Positions 25,398-32,309 of a stretch of DNA of 38,883 bases are shown here, piece by piece; positions within the stretch are counted from its first letter, which is position 1, and each line of letters opens with the position of its first letter. The translations under genes and the position numbers were made by a program. The DNA is taken from contig SZPG01000030.1 in NCBI GenBank assembly GCA_030263595.1, positions 1 to 38,883 on the forward strand. Direction: 5' to 3'. Source of the stretch: Chloroflexi bacterium CFX6 (GTDB lineage: Bacteria > Chloroflexota > Anaerolineae > Anaerolineales > Villigracilaceae). The notes under the pieces were generated by a model that was not told where the DNA came from, searched no databases, and saw only the letters and a list, made by a program, of their open reading frames with translations.

Positions 25398-25502
25398 TAT
25401 AATCGCCCCATCTCATAAAAGGTCGAACGTGTTTATGCCGCCGTCAACCCTGTTTGGGCTGGCGGCTTTATTCTTAATCACCGCGACCGCAAGGAGCCTG
25501 AC
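25398..25502 (+). promoter_or_regulatory. Extended -10 promoter and hairpin leader of the RRM gene
   Basis: TGATATAAT (TATAAT 25398-25403) is an extended -10 box. The ~95-nt leader contains GCCGCC (about 25438) pairing with GGCGGC (about 25462), with CCC/GGG inside, followed by TTTATTCTT, which resembles an intrinsic terminator within the leader. AAGGAG precedes the start codon. Leader attenuation or cold-responsive folding is possible but unproven. Confidence 0.5.
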
Positions 25503-25829
25503 ATGGAAGTGAAACTGTACGTTGGAAATTTGTCTTATGAAACGACCGAACAGAACCTGCGCGAACTGTTCATGCAGGCGGGCGGCGTCGTTTCCGTCGC
25601 GTTGATCAAGGAACACGGGACGAATCGTTCGAAGGGTTTCGCCTTTGTGGAAATGAGTTCGCAGGCGGAAGCGCAAAAGGCGATCTCCATGTTCAACGGT
25701 CATACGCTGGCTGACCGCCAGTTGACCGTGAATCTGGCGCGTCCCCGCGAAGAGCGCGGCGGTTTCCGCCAGCAAAATCGCGGCGGTTTTCGCCAGCAGA
25801 ATCGCGGCGGCAGGAATCGACGCTACTAA
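25503..25829 (+). CDS. RRM-domain RNA-binding protein with RGG-like tail
   Basis: The 108-residue protein is a single RNA recognition motif: RNP2 is LYVGNL at residues 5-10 and RNP1 is KGFAFVEM near 44-51. The last ~30 residues are Arg/Gly/Gln rich, with a repeated GGFRQQNR unit, as in the glycine-rich RNA-binding proteins of cyanobacteria and other bacteria, which are frequently cold induced. ATG 25503 follows AAGGAG by 6 bp. It probably acts as an RNA chaperone. The upstream leader contains a terminator-like hairpin. A CarD-like gene follows 13 bp downstream. Confidence 0.93.
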   Translation: MEVKLYVGNLSYETTEQNLRELFMQAGGVVSVALIKEHGTNRSKGFAFVEMSSQAEAQKAISMFNGHTLADRQLTVNLARPREERGGFRQQNRGGFRQQNRGGRNRRY

Positions 25830-25842
25830 TCAGAATCACATC

Positions 25843-26352
25843 ATGTTCAATACTGGCGACCGGGTCGTTCATCCGCAGCATGGGGTGGGGGAGGTCGTCA
25901 ATTTGGAGGAGCGAGAATTCGGGTCCGGTGTGACGCGGCGGTATTACGAGGTCTCCATCCCAAGCGCGGGCTGTACCTTGTGGGCGCCGTGCGATCCGCC
26001 CTCCTTTGGGCTGCGTAGACTGGCGGGACGGGAGGAGATTGACGAGTGCCGCGTCGTCCTCGCTTCCCGTCCCTCATCCCTCACGGACGATGCGCGTTCG
26101 CGGCAATCCAACCTGATGGAGCGCCTCCGGCAGGGGACGATACGCGTGCAATGCGAGATCGTCCGCGACCTGTACGCCTACGGGGAACACAAATCCCTGT
26201 ATGGGACGATTGCGGGTTTTTATCGCGTGACGAAGGACGTGCTTTGCGAGGAATGGGCGGAGGTGGAGGGGGTGACGTTCCAGGAAGCCGCCCAGGAGAT
26301 CGCCTCCCTGCTGGAGAAGAGCAGGAGTATCGTGAACAAGTCCAGGGCGTAG
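25843..26352 (+). CDS. CarD/CdnL-type transcription regulator
   Basis: The N terminus, FNTGDRVVHPQHGVGEVVNLEEREFGSG, is the RNA-polymerase-interacting Tudor-like domain of the CarD/CdnL/TRCF family. The C-terminal helical part contains the region expected to contact promoter DNA and ends in KSLYGTIAGFYRVTKDVLCEEWAEVEGVTFQEAAQ-type helices (residues about 115-160). Such proteins stabilise open complexes at rRNA and other promoters. At 169 residues the length is typical. It lies 13 bp after the RRM gene, so the two are probably co-transcribed. GC-rich and native in composition. Confidence 0.85.
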   Translation: MFNTGDRVVHPQHGVGEVVNLEEREFGSGVTRRYYEVSIPSAGCTLWAPCDPPSFGLRRLAGREEIDECRVVLASRPSSLTDDARSRQSNLMERLRQGTIRVQCEIVRDLYAYGEHKSLYGTIAGFYRVTKDVLCEEWAEVEGVTFQEAAQEIASLLEKSRSIVNKSRA

Positions 26353-26372
26353 TTGATTGAAAGGAATCATTT

Positions 26373-26398
26373 CGCCTCACGGCGGGGTTGTTTTTTTG
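26373..26398 (+). terminator. Weak intrinsic terminator after the CarD-like gene
   Basis: A 4-bp CGCC/GGCG stem (26373-26376 with 26381-26384) is followed closely by a T7-8 run (26391-26398). The stem is short but the T-run is strong. Confidence 0.4.
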
Positions 26399-26460
26399 TT
26401 GAAAACGCCGTCGCCCGGACCTCTTTTTCCCACGCGGGTGAACCCGCATCCCTTTTCTTG

Positions 26461-26480
26461 CCCCGACGTTAACGTCGGGG
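26461..26480. terminator. Perfect 20-bp palindrome between convergent genes
   Basis: Bases 26461-26480 are a perfect inverted repeat (CCCCGACGTT and its complement), with CTATATTTT on the plus side. It abuts the stop of the minus-strand gene and could end transcripts from both sides. Confidence 0.5.
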
Positions 26481-26714
26481 CTATATTTTCAAAGCCGCTG
26501 CAGTCGGTTCAGATTTTCCTTCCGCAATCTGTTTGCGCGCCTCACGCGCCGCGTAGGACAACTTGTCCTGGGTTTTGGCGAATGCCTTGTCCCACTTTTC
26601 CTCATCTTCCAGCGCGGCAAGATACTCGCGCAAATGCTCGGCAACCCGTTCCTGATCTGCTTCGGGAAGTTGCTCGATCATTTTGATAATCGTGTTTACA
26701 GCGGGTGTAACCAT
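26481..26714 (-). CDS. Small antitoxin-like protein, no toxin partner seen
   Basis: ATG 26714 has AAGGAG with 6-bp spacing and gives 77 residues; the frame to 26738 lacks such a site. The protein is an acidic-then-basic helical chain, TIIKMIEQLPEADQERVAEHL near the N terminus and EEKWDKAFAKTQDKL after residue 45, resembling small antitoxins that pair with RelE- or PIN-type toxins. No toxin-like frame lies on either side. Unique family assignment is not possible from sequence alone. Confidence 0.6.
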   Translation of the reverse strand: MVTPAVNTIIKMIEQLPEADQERVAEHLREYLAALEDEEKWDKAFAKTQDKLSYAAREARKQIAEGKSEPTAAALKI

Positions 26715-26754
26715 AATTTGCTCCTTGCCATGCCCCAATTATAGCAGGGATGTA

Positions 26755-26784
26755 CTCCTCTCCTTCAAGAGAGGGGCAGGGGTG
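26755..26784. repeat. Intergenic copy of the C/G-rich palindromic element
   Basis: A CTCCTCTCCTT arm pairs imperfectly with AAGAGAGGGG (26767-26776) and is followed by CAGGGGTGA. It is a degenerate form of the repeat inserted in three coding genes of the window. Confidence 0.5.
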
Positions 26785-26834
26785 ATGTCGAATCCCGCAC
26801 CCAAATCGCTCATTCCTGCGCGCTGCTTTTGAAA

Positions 26835-27269
26835 TTAAGGCTGCGCGGGCCAGACGATGTCAAATCCACCCGGAAATGGAGCGGTAAGCGGCTGAAGATC
26901 GCTTTGAAAACTGTACGTGTATAGCACGTCTCCGGATTCTGCATTGATGACGACAATTTCACCCTGTGCTGTAAAGTTGACCCCGTTGTATCCGTCGAAA
27001 TAAAACCGCGCCTCGGCATGGCTTTTGCTGTCGGGCGACCAGCCATAAACATATCTGGACATCAGTTCATGTGGTGGAGGAGTTGTTCGATAGAGTGGTT
27101 CAAGATGCAGTGAAAATAATTCAGGGTCAGCAGTTTCGATAGATGTGTCTTTCATCCAAATTGGAATTGCAAATTGAATTCCTCCGTTTACTTCTCCAAT
27201 CACAAGTACTCCCGATTTATCTGGTGATGCCAGCAGGCATATCACAAGGAGAAAAACGCGCTTTTTCAT
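26835..27269 (-). CDS. Hypothetical exported protein
   Basis: From ATG 27269 (GGAAGG about 8 bp upstream) the product is 144 residues. It begins with a short hydrophobic signal-like stretch, KKRVFLLVICLLAS, that runs directly into SPDKSGVLVIGEV, which looks like the middle of a beta-propeller-type repeat; later WSPDSKSHAEARFYFDG and GEIVVINAESGDVLYTY have the same flavour. A deletion joining the signal to an internal part of a longer protein is possible. No family is recognised. Composition is AT-richer than the core genes. Confidence 0.5.
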   Translation of the reverse strand: MKKRVFLLVICLLASPDKSGVLVIGEVNGGIQFAIPIWMKDTSIETADPELFSLHLEPLYRTTPPPHELMSRYVYGWSPDSKSHAEARFYFDGYNGVNFTAQGEIVVINAESGDVLYTYSFQSDLQPLTAPFPGGFDIVWPAQP

Positions 27270-27333
27270 TCTGTTCACCTTCCAGTGAAAAGACGAAATT
27301 GCGCATCGCTGATTCGGTATGACAGGATTGTCA

Positions 27334-27367
27334 GGTAAAACCCCGCCATGAGGGGGTGGATTTTACC
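27334..27367. terminator. Hairpin at the 3' end of the restriction gene
   Basis: GGTAAAA (27334-27340) pairs with TTTTACC (27361-27367), with CCCC/GGGG inside. The stop codon of the minus-strand endonuclease gene lies in the right arm. Confidence 0.4.
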
Positions 27368-28286
27368 AATCCTCTTCGTCTTCCTCCGCTTCGTAGAAAC
27401 TTGATTGCTCCCCGATCTTCCTGTTTCGCTTTGGGGTGATCTGTTCGAGGATCCATTGAGGGTTGTGGGCGTCTTCTTTAATAAATTCTATAAGTTCTTC
27501 AAGGTCATTGAATTTTCTGTAAATCAAATTGCCGGTCTCAATTTCAAGAGTAATCTCGAAGCTTCTTGCTTTTGGGGTAGCAGGTAATGGTTTGAGCAAA
27601 TCATCCAGGGCATTTCGAATAAGTTGTTTTCCATCAATTTGTACACCATTGACGTCCGTTCGAATAAAGCTCAACCATTGCTTTGCAAGTTTGTCTAATC
27701 CTTTTGACTCCCGAAAGGCAACCAGAAAATCATCGAAAGCGTCAACATACTTTTCAGGGAAGCGTTGTCTTATCTGCCGTGCGTTTAGCTCAAAGGATTT
27801 ATCGCCCAGAGCATCGTTTAGATATGGCTGTATTGATTGGTATACCTCATCGTCGGTTGCTACCAAGATCATATCAATTCCACCGCCCTCATTTCGTAAT
27901 AAGACCCTGACACCTTCGTTCCAATAGCCTGCAAGTATGGCGGCGGCACCCCGGACCGTGGGATAGTTTTTCCTAACCTCGCGTAATTGAAGTATCCAAG
28001 CACCCTTATCGCTCCAATGTCTGCCATCTTTGAGCCATTTGGTTTCGAGCAGGGCGACAGGTTCGTTTGAATCGTTTGGGGCGACAACGGTGTCGAGTTG
28101 CCTCCTAATTCCTCCGGGCATATCCAATGTCAAGAGCTTCTTGCCCTTCTCTGGTCTCAGTAACACATACCCAGGATGGTTTTTGCGTAGATGCGATTTG
28201 ATGAGTTTGATTACCGCATTTTCAAATGCCTCACCAATTAATTGTCCGACGTGACTAATTCTACCGTGTTGCTTGTTGTCTGCCAT
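27363..28286 (-). CDS. Putative type II restriction endonuclease, PD-(D/E)XK fold
   Basis: The 307-residue protein follows a DNA methyltransferase gene with a 7-bp gap. A PD-(D/E)XK-like site can be placed at Asp65 in IRRQLDTVVAP and Glu81-Thr-Lys83 in PVALLETKWLK, flanked by predicted beta strands; EAFENAVIKLIKSHL supplies the preceding helix. The end is strongly acidic (EAEEDEEDW). The specificity is not deducible. ATG 28286 is preceded by GAGGG that overlaps the methyltransferase stop. Base composition is AT-rich compared with the core genome, as for its partner, consistent with horizontal transfer. Function is inferred mainly from the motif and the pairing. Confidence 0.72.
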   Translation of the reverse strand: MADNKQHGRISHVGQLIGEAFENAVIKLIKSHLRKNHPGYVLLRPEKGKKLLTLDMPGGIRRQLDTVVAPNDSNEPVALLETKWLKDGRHWSDKGAWILQLREVRKNYPTVRGAAAILAGYWNEGVRVLLRNEGGGIDMILVATDDEVYQSIQPYLNDALGDKSFELNARQIRQRFPEKYVDAFDDFLVAFRESKGLDKLAKQWLSFIRTDVNGVQIDGKQLIRNALDDLLKPLPATPKARSFEITLEIETGNLIYRKFNDLEELIEFIKEDAHNPQWILEQITPKRNRKIGEQSSFYEAEEDEEDW

Positions 28287-28293
28287 GTTTCCC

Positions 28294-29637
28294 TCACTTA
28301 CTCAAGATGACTATACCTTCTCGCAACGGTACGGTATGACGTTGTGGATTTTCCTTCCATTTGTCCCCACGCGTCCTGAGTACCTCAATCTCATAGGAAT
28401 GGAAACCAACACCTAACCCAATTTCACCGATCAATTTGTCCGTCGGTATATAGACTCCGTAGGGAGCGGAGTCACCTAGAACAAATAAGGCTTTTGTGTT
28501 TGGCTTTAGAACCCGCAATGTGTCTTTTATGATCTGATAAATATCATTGAAATATCCTGCCACCATCAAATCGTAACTCTTCTTTCCACCCCTTGTCTTG
28601 CGGATTTTCTCTAATCTATAGACGTTTTCTTCAATAAACGTTGTTACCGAAGGACATTCCTTCTTGAATTGTTCAAGAATTTCATATTTTGTGTCTGTGC
28701 GATTGATTTGCGTTGTTGCTGAGGTCATCAGCTGTGTTCTTATTTTTTCGGATATATCACTCCAGCTCTTTGCCTCACCCCAAAAATAAAGTTCCAATCG
28801 AGTCCTGTCGGCATAATCAAAATTGTTTAGATATGGCGGAGATGTAAATACGTGGTCAATTGACTGATTAGAAATCCACTTTTCCGTATTTCTTGAATCG
28901 CCATTAATTAGCAAGTGATTCGATGACTTGTATCGATCCCTCGACCAAACTTTCATGGCATGGATATCTTTCGCCATTTGGTTGGAGAGCAGTACAAATT
29001 CGTTTAATACATTTTTGTCAACTGACGTGGTTTTCTTCTTGTTTGGAGCAATGTAGGGCCATCCGGTTGCTGCAACGGATACGCTTCTGAGCATGGCAGT
29101 AATTACCACAAAGAAGAATTCTTTGATTTCACCTTCATCAAGATATTCAATAGCCAATTCCCTAAGTGCCCATAAATCATAAATGGTCTTCTCTTCATAG
29201 CATTTCAATACTAATTCAGGGAACTCATTTGAAATGCTTTTTTTCTGCAATGATTTTGATTTCTTGGGTAAATCATCTTGAACGATTTTGATAAACTCTT
29301 GAATTTGGTCAAAATCAATTTCCCATGCAAGTTTCGCGCGCGCAATCCGATGCACAAAGGGATGTGCTTCTACGCCGACAGAATTTATTCCCAATGTTTT
29401 TGCTACGAGATTTGTAGTCCCTGAACCCATAAACGGGTCGTATATAGTTTGACCTATTTGAACATTAAACCTCTCAATCGAGTGTTCGACGGCTTTATAA
29501 GAGAAACCAGCAGGATAAGTAAACCAGCGGTGGACAGGTGCGCGCAAGCTATCCTTGAAGGTTCCCCACTCGGATTGTCCATTTTTCTCTGGGGTTACTT
29601 TGGTTTCGTAGAAGGTAAGGGTTAATTGTGTTGCCAT
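28294..29637 (-). CDS. Type II DNA methyltransferase with SPPY catalytic motif
   Basis: The 447-residue enzyme has the SAM-binding motif DPFMGSGTT at residues 67-75 and the catalytic motif TSPPYLNN at 265-272. SPPY is most typical of N4-cytosine methyltransferases, though some adenine enzymes share it. The order, motif I first and motif IV about 190 residues later, with the intervening part possibly holding the target-recognition domain, is unlike the common beta-class arrangement in which SPPY precedes the SAM motif. Late strands SYDLMVAGYFNDIYQII and KALFVLGDSAPYGVYIP complete the fold. It is the first gene of a two-gene restriction-modification operon and is AT-rich. No clear Shine-Dalgarno precedes ATG 29637. 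Confidence 0.88.
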   Translation of the reverse strand: MATQLTLTFYETKVTPEKNGQSEWGTFKDSLRAPVHRWFTYPAGFSYKAVEHSIERFNVQIGQTIYDPFMGSGTTNLVAKTLGINSVGVEAHPFVHRIARAKLAWEIDFDQIQEFIKIVQDDLPKKSKSLQKKSISNEFPELVLKCYEEKTIYDLWALRELAIEYLDEGEIKEFFFVVITAMLRSVSVAATGWPYIAPNKKKTTSVDKNVLNEFVLLSNQMAKDIHAMKVWSRDRYKSSNHLLINGDSRNTEKWISNQSIDHVFTSPPYLNNFDYADRTRLELYFWGEAKSWSDISEKIRTQLMTSATTQINRTDTKYEILEQFKKECPSVTTFIEENVYRLEKIRKTRGGKKSYDLMVAGYFNDIYQIIKDTLRVLKPNTKALFVLGDSAPYGVYIPTDKLIGEIGLGVGFHSYEIEVLRTRGDKWKENPQRHTVPLREGIVILSK

Positions 29638-29756
29638 TGAGACAATTGTACCTTATTGTCAGGCGTCATATCGGCATCCAGGAAAGTATCAACCCTTTCT
29701 TTATGCGCCTGCCGCCTGCTATGTCCAACGCGCATCCTTATACCTTCCTTGCCGTC

Positions 29757-29987
29757 TTACAATTTCCTTTCTCCTTTCTTCTCATCCATCAAAGCCTTCA
29801 TCAATCCCTTGCCCTTATACTTTCCGCGCAGGGATCGAATGTATTCACGGGTGACGGGGGTGAGGATGATCTGCCCGGATACGGCGTTCACGTCAATTTG
29901 AAGATAGGTTCCATCCTTGATCCCCAATTGCTTGCGGATTTTAGATGGGATGACGACCTGTCCTTTCGAATTGGCGACAACTTCCAT
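29757..29987 (-). CDS. AbrB/MazE/SpoVT-type antitoxin-like protein
   Basis: The 76-residue protein starts EVVANSKGQVVIPSKIRKQLGIKDG, a swapped-hairpin AbrB DNA-binding domain, followed by IILTPVTREYIRSLRGKYKGKG and a basic tail. AGGAGA lies just upstream of ATG 29987. Such proteins are usually VapB- or MazE-type antitoxins followed by a PIN or MazF toxin, but no toxin frame lies downstream before the methyltransferase start at 29637. It is a paralogue of the next gene upstream (30136), sharing the VT-x-[QE]Y-[IL]R pattern. Confidence 0.82.
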   Translation of the reverse strand: MEVVANSKGQVVIPSKIRKQLGIKDGTYLQIDVNAVSGQIILTPVTREYIRSLRGKYKGKGLMKALMDEKKGERKL

Positions 29988-30080
29988 TGATTGTTCTCCT
30001 TTATCAACCTGGGGGAATTAGATCAAAAACAGGAAATCTGGTCAATGTTCTTTGTATTTACTGCCCCATATAAATCCTCG

Positions 30081-30109
30081 TTGACAGCCTCCTCCTCTTC
30101 TGTTACGGC
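30081..30109 (+). promoter_or_regulatory. Promoter-like direct repeat, copy 1 (antisense to the AbrB gene)
   Basis: TTGACA (30081-30086), 17 bp of pyrimidine-rich spacer and TACGGC (30104-30109). Twenty-two of the first ~25 bases match the stronger copy at 30407. It would transcribe toward 30136, antisense to the minus-strand AbrB-type gene. Confidence 0.4.
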
Positions 30110-30135
30110 TATAAAAGGCTGGTTTGCAATCACTT

Positions 30136-30378
30136 CTATTCCTTATCTTTTCGGCGTGCATTCGTCAGCACTCTCAATCCACCCTTTCCCTTCAACGAGC
30201 CTTGCCAATTCCTGAGGTATTGCTCGGTCACAGGCTTCAGGATGATCGAGTTACCGGCGTCGGTAACGATGATCCGTGTGCCGTTCCTGATTCCATATTT
30301 TCGCCGTAGGGAGGCGGGAATGACAATTCGACCGTTTGCAGATACTCGAGCTTTCACTCCCGCTTTTATACTACACAT
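30136..30378 (-). CDS. AbrB/MazE/SpoVT-type antitoxin-like protein, second copy
   Basis: The 80-residue product has the AbrB core KARVSANGRIVIPASLRRKYGIRNGTRIIVT and then ILKPVTEQYLRNWQGSLKGKGGL with a charged tail. It resembles the neighbouring protein at 29757 in both domain order and C-terminal half, so the two probably arose by duplication. ATG 30378 is chosen; a GTG one codon upstream is possible and no strong ribosome-binding site is seen. No toxin gene accompanies it. A plus-strand promoter-like sequence at 30081 points into the gene from its 3' side. Confidence 0.78.
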   Translation of the reverse strand: MCSIKAGVKARVSANGRIVIPASLRRKYGIRNGTRIIVTDAGNSIILKPVTEQYLRNWQGSLKGKGGLRVLTNARRKDKE

Positions 30379-30406
30379 CACTCAAAATTTGTAATTTTCT
30401 TCCTCG

Positions 30407-30435
30407 TTGACAGCCTCCTCCTCTTCTGCTACACT
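30407..30435 (+). promoter_or_regulatory. Sigma-70 promoter for the purine cluster
   Basis: A consensus TTGACA (30407-30412), exactly 17 bp, then TACACT (30430-30435). It lies 52 bp before the amidohydrolase start and precedes a hairpin in the leader. The best promoter match in the window. Confidence 0.65.
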
Positions 30436-30453
30436 CAGGTTGTCAGACAAATG

Positions 30454-30482
30454 TAGTCTAGTCCTTTCCCTTGACTAGACTA
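30454..30482 (+). promoter_or_regulatory. Leader hairpin before the amidohydrolase start
   Basis: TAGTCTAGTC (30454-30463) pairs perfectly with GACTAGACTA (30473-30482), four bases before ATG 30487. No Shine-Dalgarno is visible; the stem could hide the start region. The GACTATCAG word after it matches the octamer arrays at 37.4-38.2 kb. Confidence 0.5.
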
Positions 30483-30486
30483 TCAG

Positions 30487-31893
30487 ATGTCCACCCTCCT
30501 CGTCAAGCACGCCCACCTCCTCACCCTCGACGACCACCAAACCGAACTCTCGGATGGTGGTCTTTTTATTCGCGACGGCTTCATCGAACAGGTAGGGCAA
30601 ACTTCCAGCTTGCCCCAGGAAGCCGAAGAAATCCTCGACCTCAGCAGCCACGTCCTCCTGCCGGGGCTGGTCAACACCCACCATCACTTCTACCAGACCC
30701 TCACCCGCGCCGTCCCCGCCGCGCAAGACGCCAACCTCTTCAACTGGCTCAAGACCCTCTACCCGATCTGGGCGCGCCTCACGCCGGAAGACATTTTCAT
30801 TTCGACTTCCACCGCATTGACCGAACTCGCCCTTTCGGGATGCACCACCGCAGCGGACCACCTCTACCTCTTTCCGAACGGTTCACGCCTCGACGATGAA
30901 ATTGCCGCGGCTTCCGAGATCGGACTCCGCCTGCACGCCTCGCGCGGCTCGATGTCCCTCGGCGAATCCAAAGGCGGACTCCCTCCCGACAGCGTGGTGG
31001 ACAGCGAAGACTCCATCCTCGAAGACTCGCAGCGTCTCATCGAGCAATACCACGATCCAAGACCCGGCTCCATGGTGCAGATCGTCCTCGCGCCGTGTTC
31101 GCCGTTCAGCGTCACAACCGAACTGATGAGACAATCCGCCAAACTCGCGCGCGAATACGGCGTGCACCTGCACACGCATCTCGCCGAGACCGAAGATGAG
31201 GAACAATTCTGCCTGCAAAAGTTCGGTCATCGCCCCGTCGGGTACATGCAGGAAGTGGATTGGGTCGGCGGCGACGTGTGGTTCGCTCATGCGGTATGGG
31301 TGAACGACGAAGAGATCAAAGTTTTCGCGGAACACAATTGCGGCGTGGCGCACTGTCCGTCATCGAACATGCGTCTCGCTTCCGGCATCGCGCCGATCAA
31401 GCAATACAGACAGGCTGGCGTCAACGTCGGCTTGGGTGTGGACGGCTCCGCCTCCAACGACGGCTCGCACCTGCTGGCGGAGGTCCGCAATGCGATGCTG
31501 TTGTCGCGTGTCAAAGAAGGGATCACTGGTTTTTCCGCCAGCCCTCCCCCCTCTCCTGGCAGGAGAGGGGCTGGGGGCGAGGTCCGAAAATTGATGACCG
31601 CCAGGGAAGCCCTGTATCTCGGCACGCGCGGCGGCGCGGCTGTTCTTGGAAGAAACGACATCGGCTCGCTCGAACCCGGCAAATGCGCCGACTTCTTTGC
31701 GGTAAACTTGAACCGCATCGAATTCGCAGGGATGCACGACCCCGTCTCGGCGATCGTCTTCGGCCAACCCGTCCGCGTGGACTATACGGTGGTCGGAGGC
31801 AGGTTCATCGTCAGGGAGGGAAGCGTGGTCACTGCCGACGAGAGGAAATTGATCGAGAAGCACAATCGAGCCGCAAAGACCCTGTCGAGTTGA
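30487..31893 (+). CDS. 8-oxoguanine deaminase-like amidohydrolase
   Basis: The 468-residue protein is an amidohydrolase (TIM-barrel, metal-dependent deaminase). Metal ligands are visible in GLVNTHHHFYQTLTRAVP (residues about 60-77), HLHTHLAETEDE near 236, FAHAVWV near 270 and GLGVDGSASND near 322, the pattern of the 8-oxoguanine deaminase/AtzB/SsnA group. The neighbours (adenine deaminase, YgeY, YgeW) make a purine substrate most likely. A Pro/Gly/Arg-rich insertion, SPPPSPGRRGAGGE near residue 353, is encoded by a palindromic repeat element and is absent from usual family members. It is expressed from the TTGACA promoter at 30407. Guanine deaminase or hydroxyatrazine hydrolase activity are alternatives. 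Confidence 0.85.
   Translation: MSTLLVKHAHLLTLDDHQTELSDGGLFIRDGFIEQVGQTSSLPQEAEEILDLSSHVLLPGLVNTHHHFYQTLTRAVPAAQDANLFNWLKTLYPIWARLTPEDIFISTSTALTELALSGCTTAADHLYLFPNGSRLDDEIAAASEIGLRLHASRGSMSLGESKGGLPPDSVVDSEDSILEDSQRLIEQYHDPRPGSMVQIVLAPCSPFSVTTELMRQSAKLAREYGVHLHTHLAETEDEEQFCLQKFGHRPVGYMQEVDWVGGDVWFAHAVWVNDEEIKVFAEHNCGVAHCPSSNMRLASGIAPIKQYRQAGVNVGLGVDGSASNDGSHLLAEVRNAMLLSRVKEGITGFSASPPPSPGRRGAGGEVRKLMTAREALYLGTRGGAAVLGRNDIGSLEPGKCADFFAVNLNRIEFAGMHDPVSAIVFGQPVRVDYTVVGGRFIVREGSVVTADERKLIEKHNRAAKTLSS
31542..31582. repeat. C/G-rich palindromic element inserted in frame in the amidohydrolase gene
   Basis: CCCCTCTCCT (31548-31557) pairs perfectly with AGGAGAGGGG (31561-31570), flanked by pyrimidine- and GGGGGCGAGG-rich arms. 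It keeps the reading frame open. Confidence 0.75.
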
Positions 31894-31926
31894 TGTCGTT
31901 GCGAGCGGCGCCGCTCGCAATGACAT
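31893..31926. repeat. Reduced REP-like palindrome, copy 3
   Basis: A 34-bp near-perfect palindrome, ATGTCGTTGCGAGCGGC and complement with one mismatch, lies between the amidohydrolase stop and the cupin ribosome-binding site. Its ends match the outer arms of the copies at 16099 and 25206; the inner arm is missing. Confidence 0.75.
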
Positions 31927-31943
31927 ACAGAAAGGAGAACCCA

Positions 31944-32288
31944 ATGTATATCAAGGATTATCGAGAACTACCCGTTGAGTCGAGCGGCGTGGACGGCTTG
32001 ACCGTACGTTGGGCGATCAACGCTTCACAGGGCGCGAACAACTTTGGAATGCGTATCATGGAACTGGAACCCGGCAAATCCTCCCAGATGCACCAGCACG
32101 ACAACGAACACGAGATCTTCGTGCTGGCTGGCGAGGGCGAGGTTGAAACGGACGGGAAGACGCATCCGATCTCGGAGGGCTGCGCGCTGTACGTCGCGCC
32201 CAACGAGAGCCACCAGTTCCACAACACCGGGCTGGGCGTCATGCGTTTCATTGACGTGGTGATGTTCCCGGTCATCCTGCCGAAATAG
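31944..32288 (+). CDS. Cupin-domain protein
   Basis: ATG 31944 with AAAGGAGA upstream gives 114 residues. The double cupin motif is intact: GKSSQMHQHDNEHEIFVLAGEG (motif 1, with His, His and Glu ligands) near residue 48, and PNESHQFHNTG (motif 2) near 93. Small cupins of this type may bind a metal and either isomerise, degrade or sense a small molecule. Being between two purine deaminase genes it may handle a ureide or act as a sensor in that pathway, but nothing in the sequence specifies this. Confidence 0.9.
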   Translation: MYIKDYRELPVESSGVDGLTVRWAINASQGANNFGMRIMELEPGKSSQMHQHDNEHEIFVLAGEGEVETDGKTHPISEGCALYVAPNESHQFHNTGLGVMRFIDVVMFPVILPK

Positions 32289-32309
32289 GAATCGTTCCCA
32301 GGAGGATAA

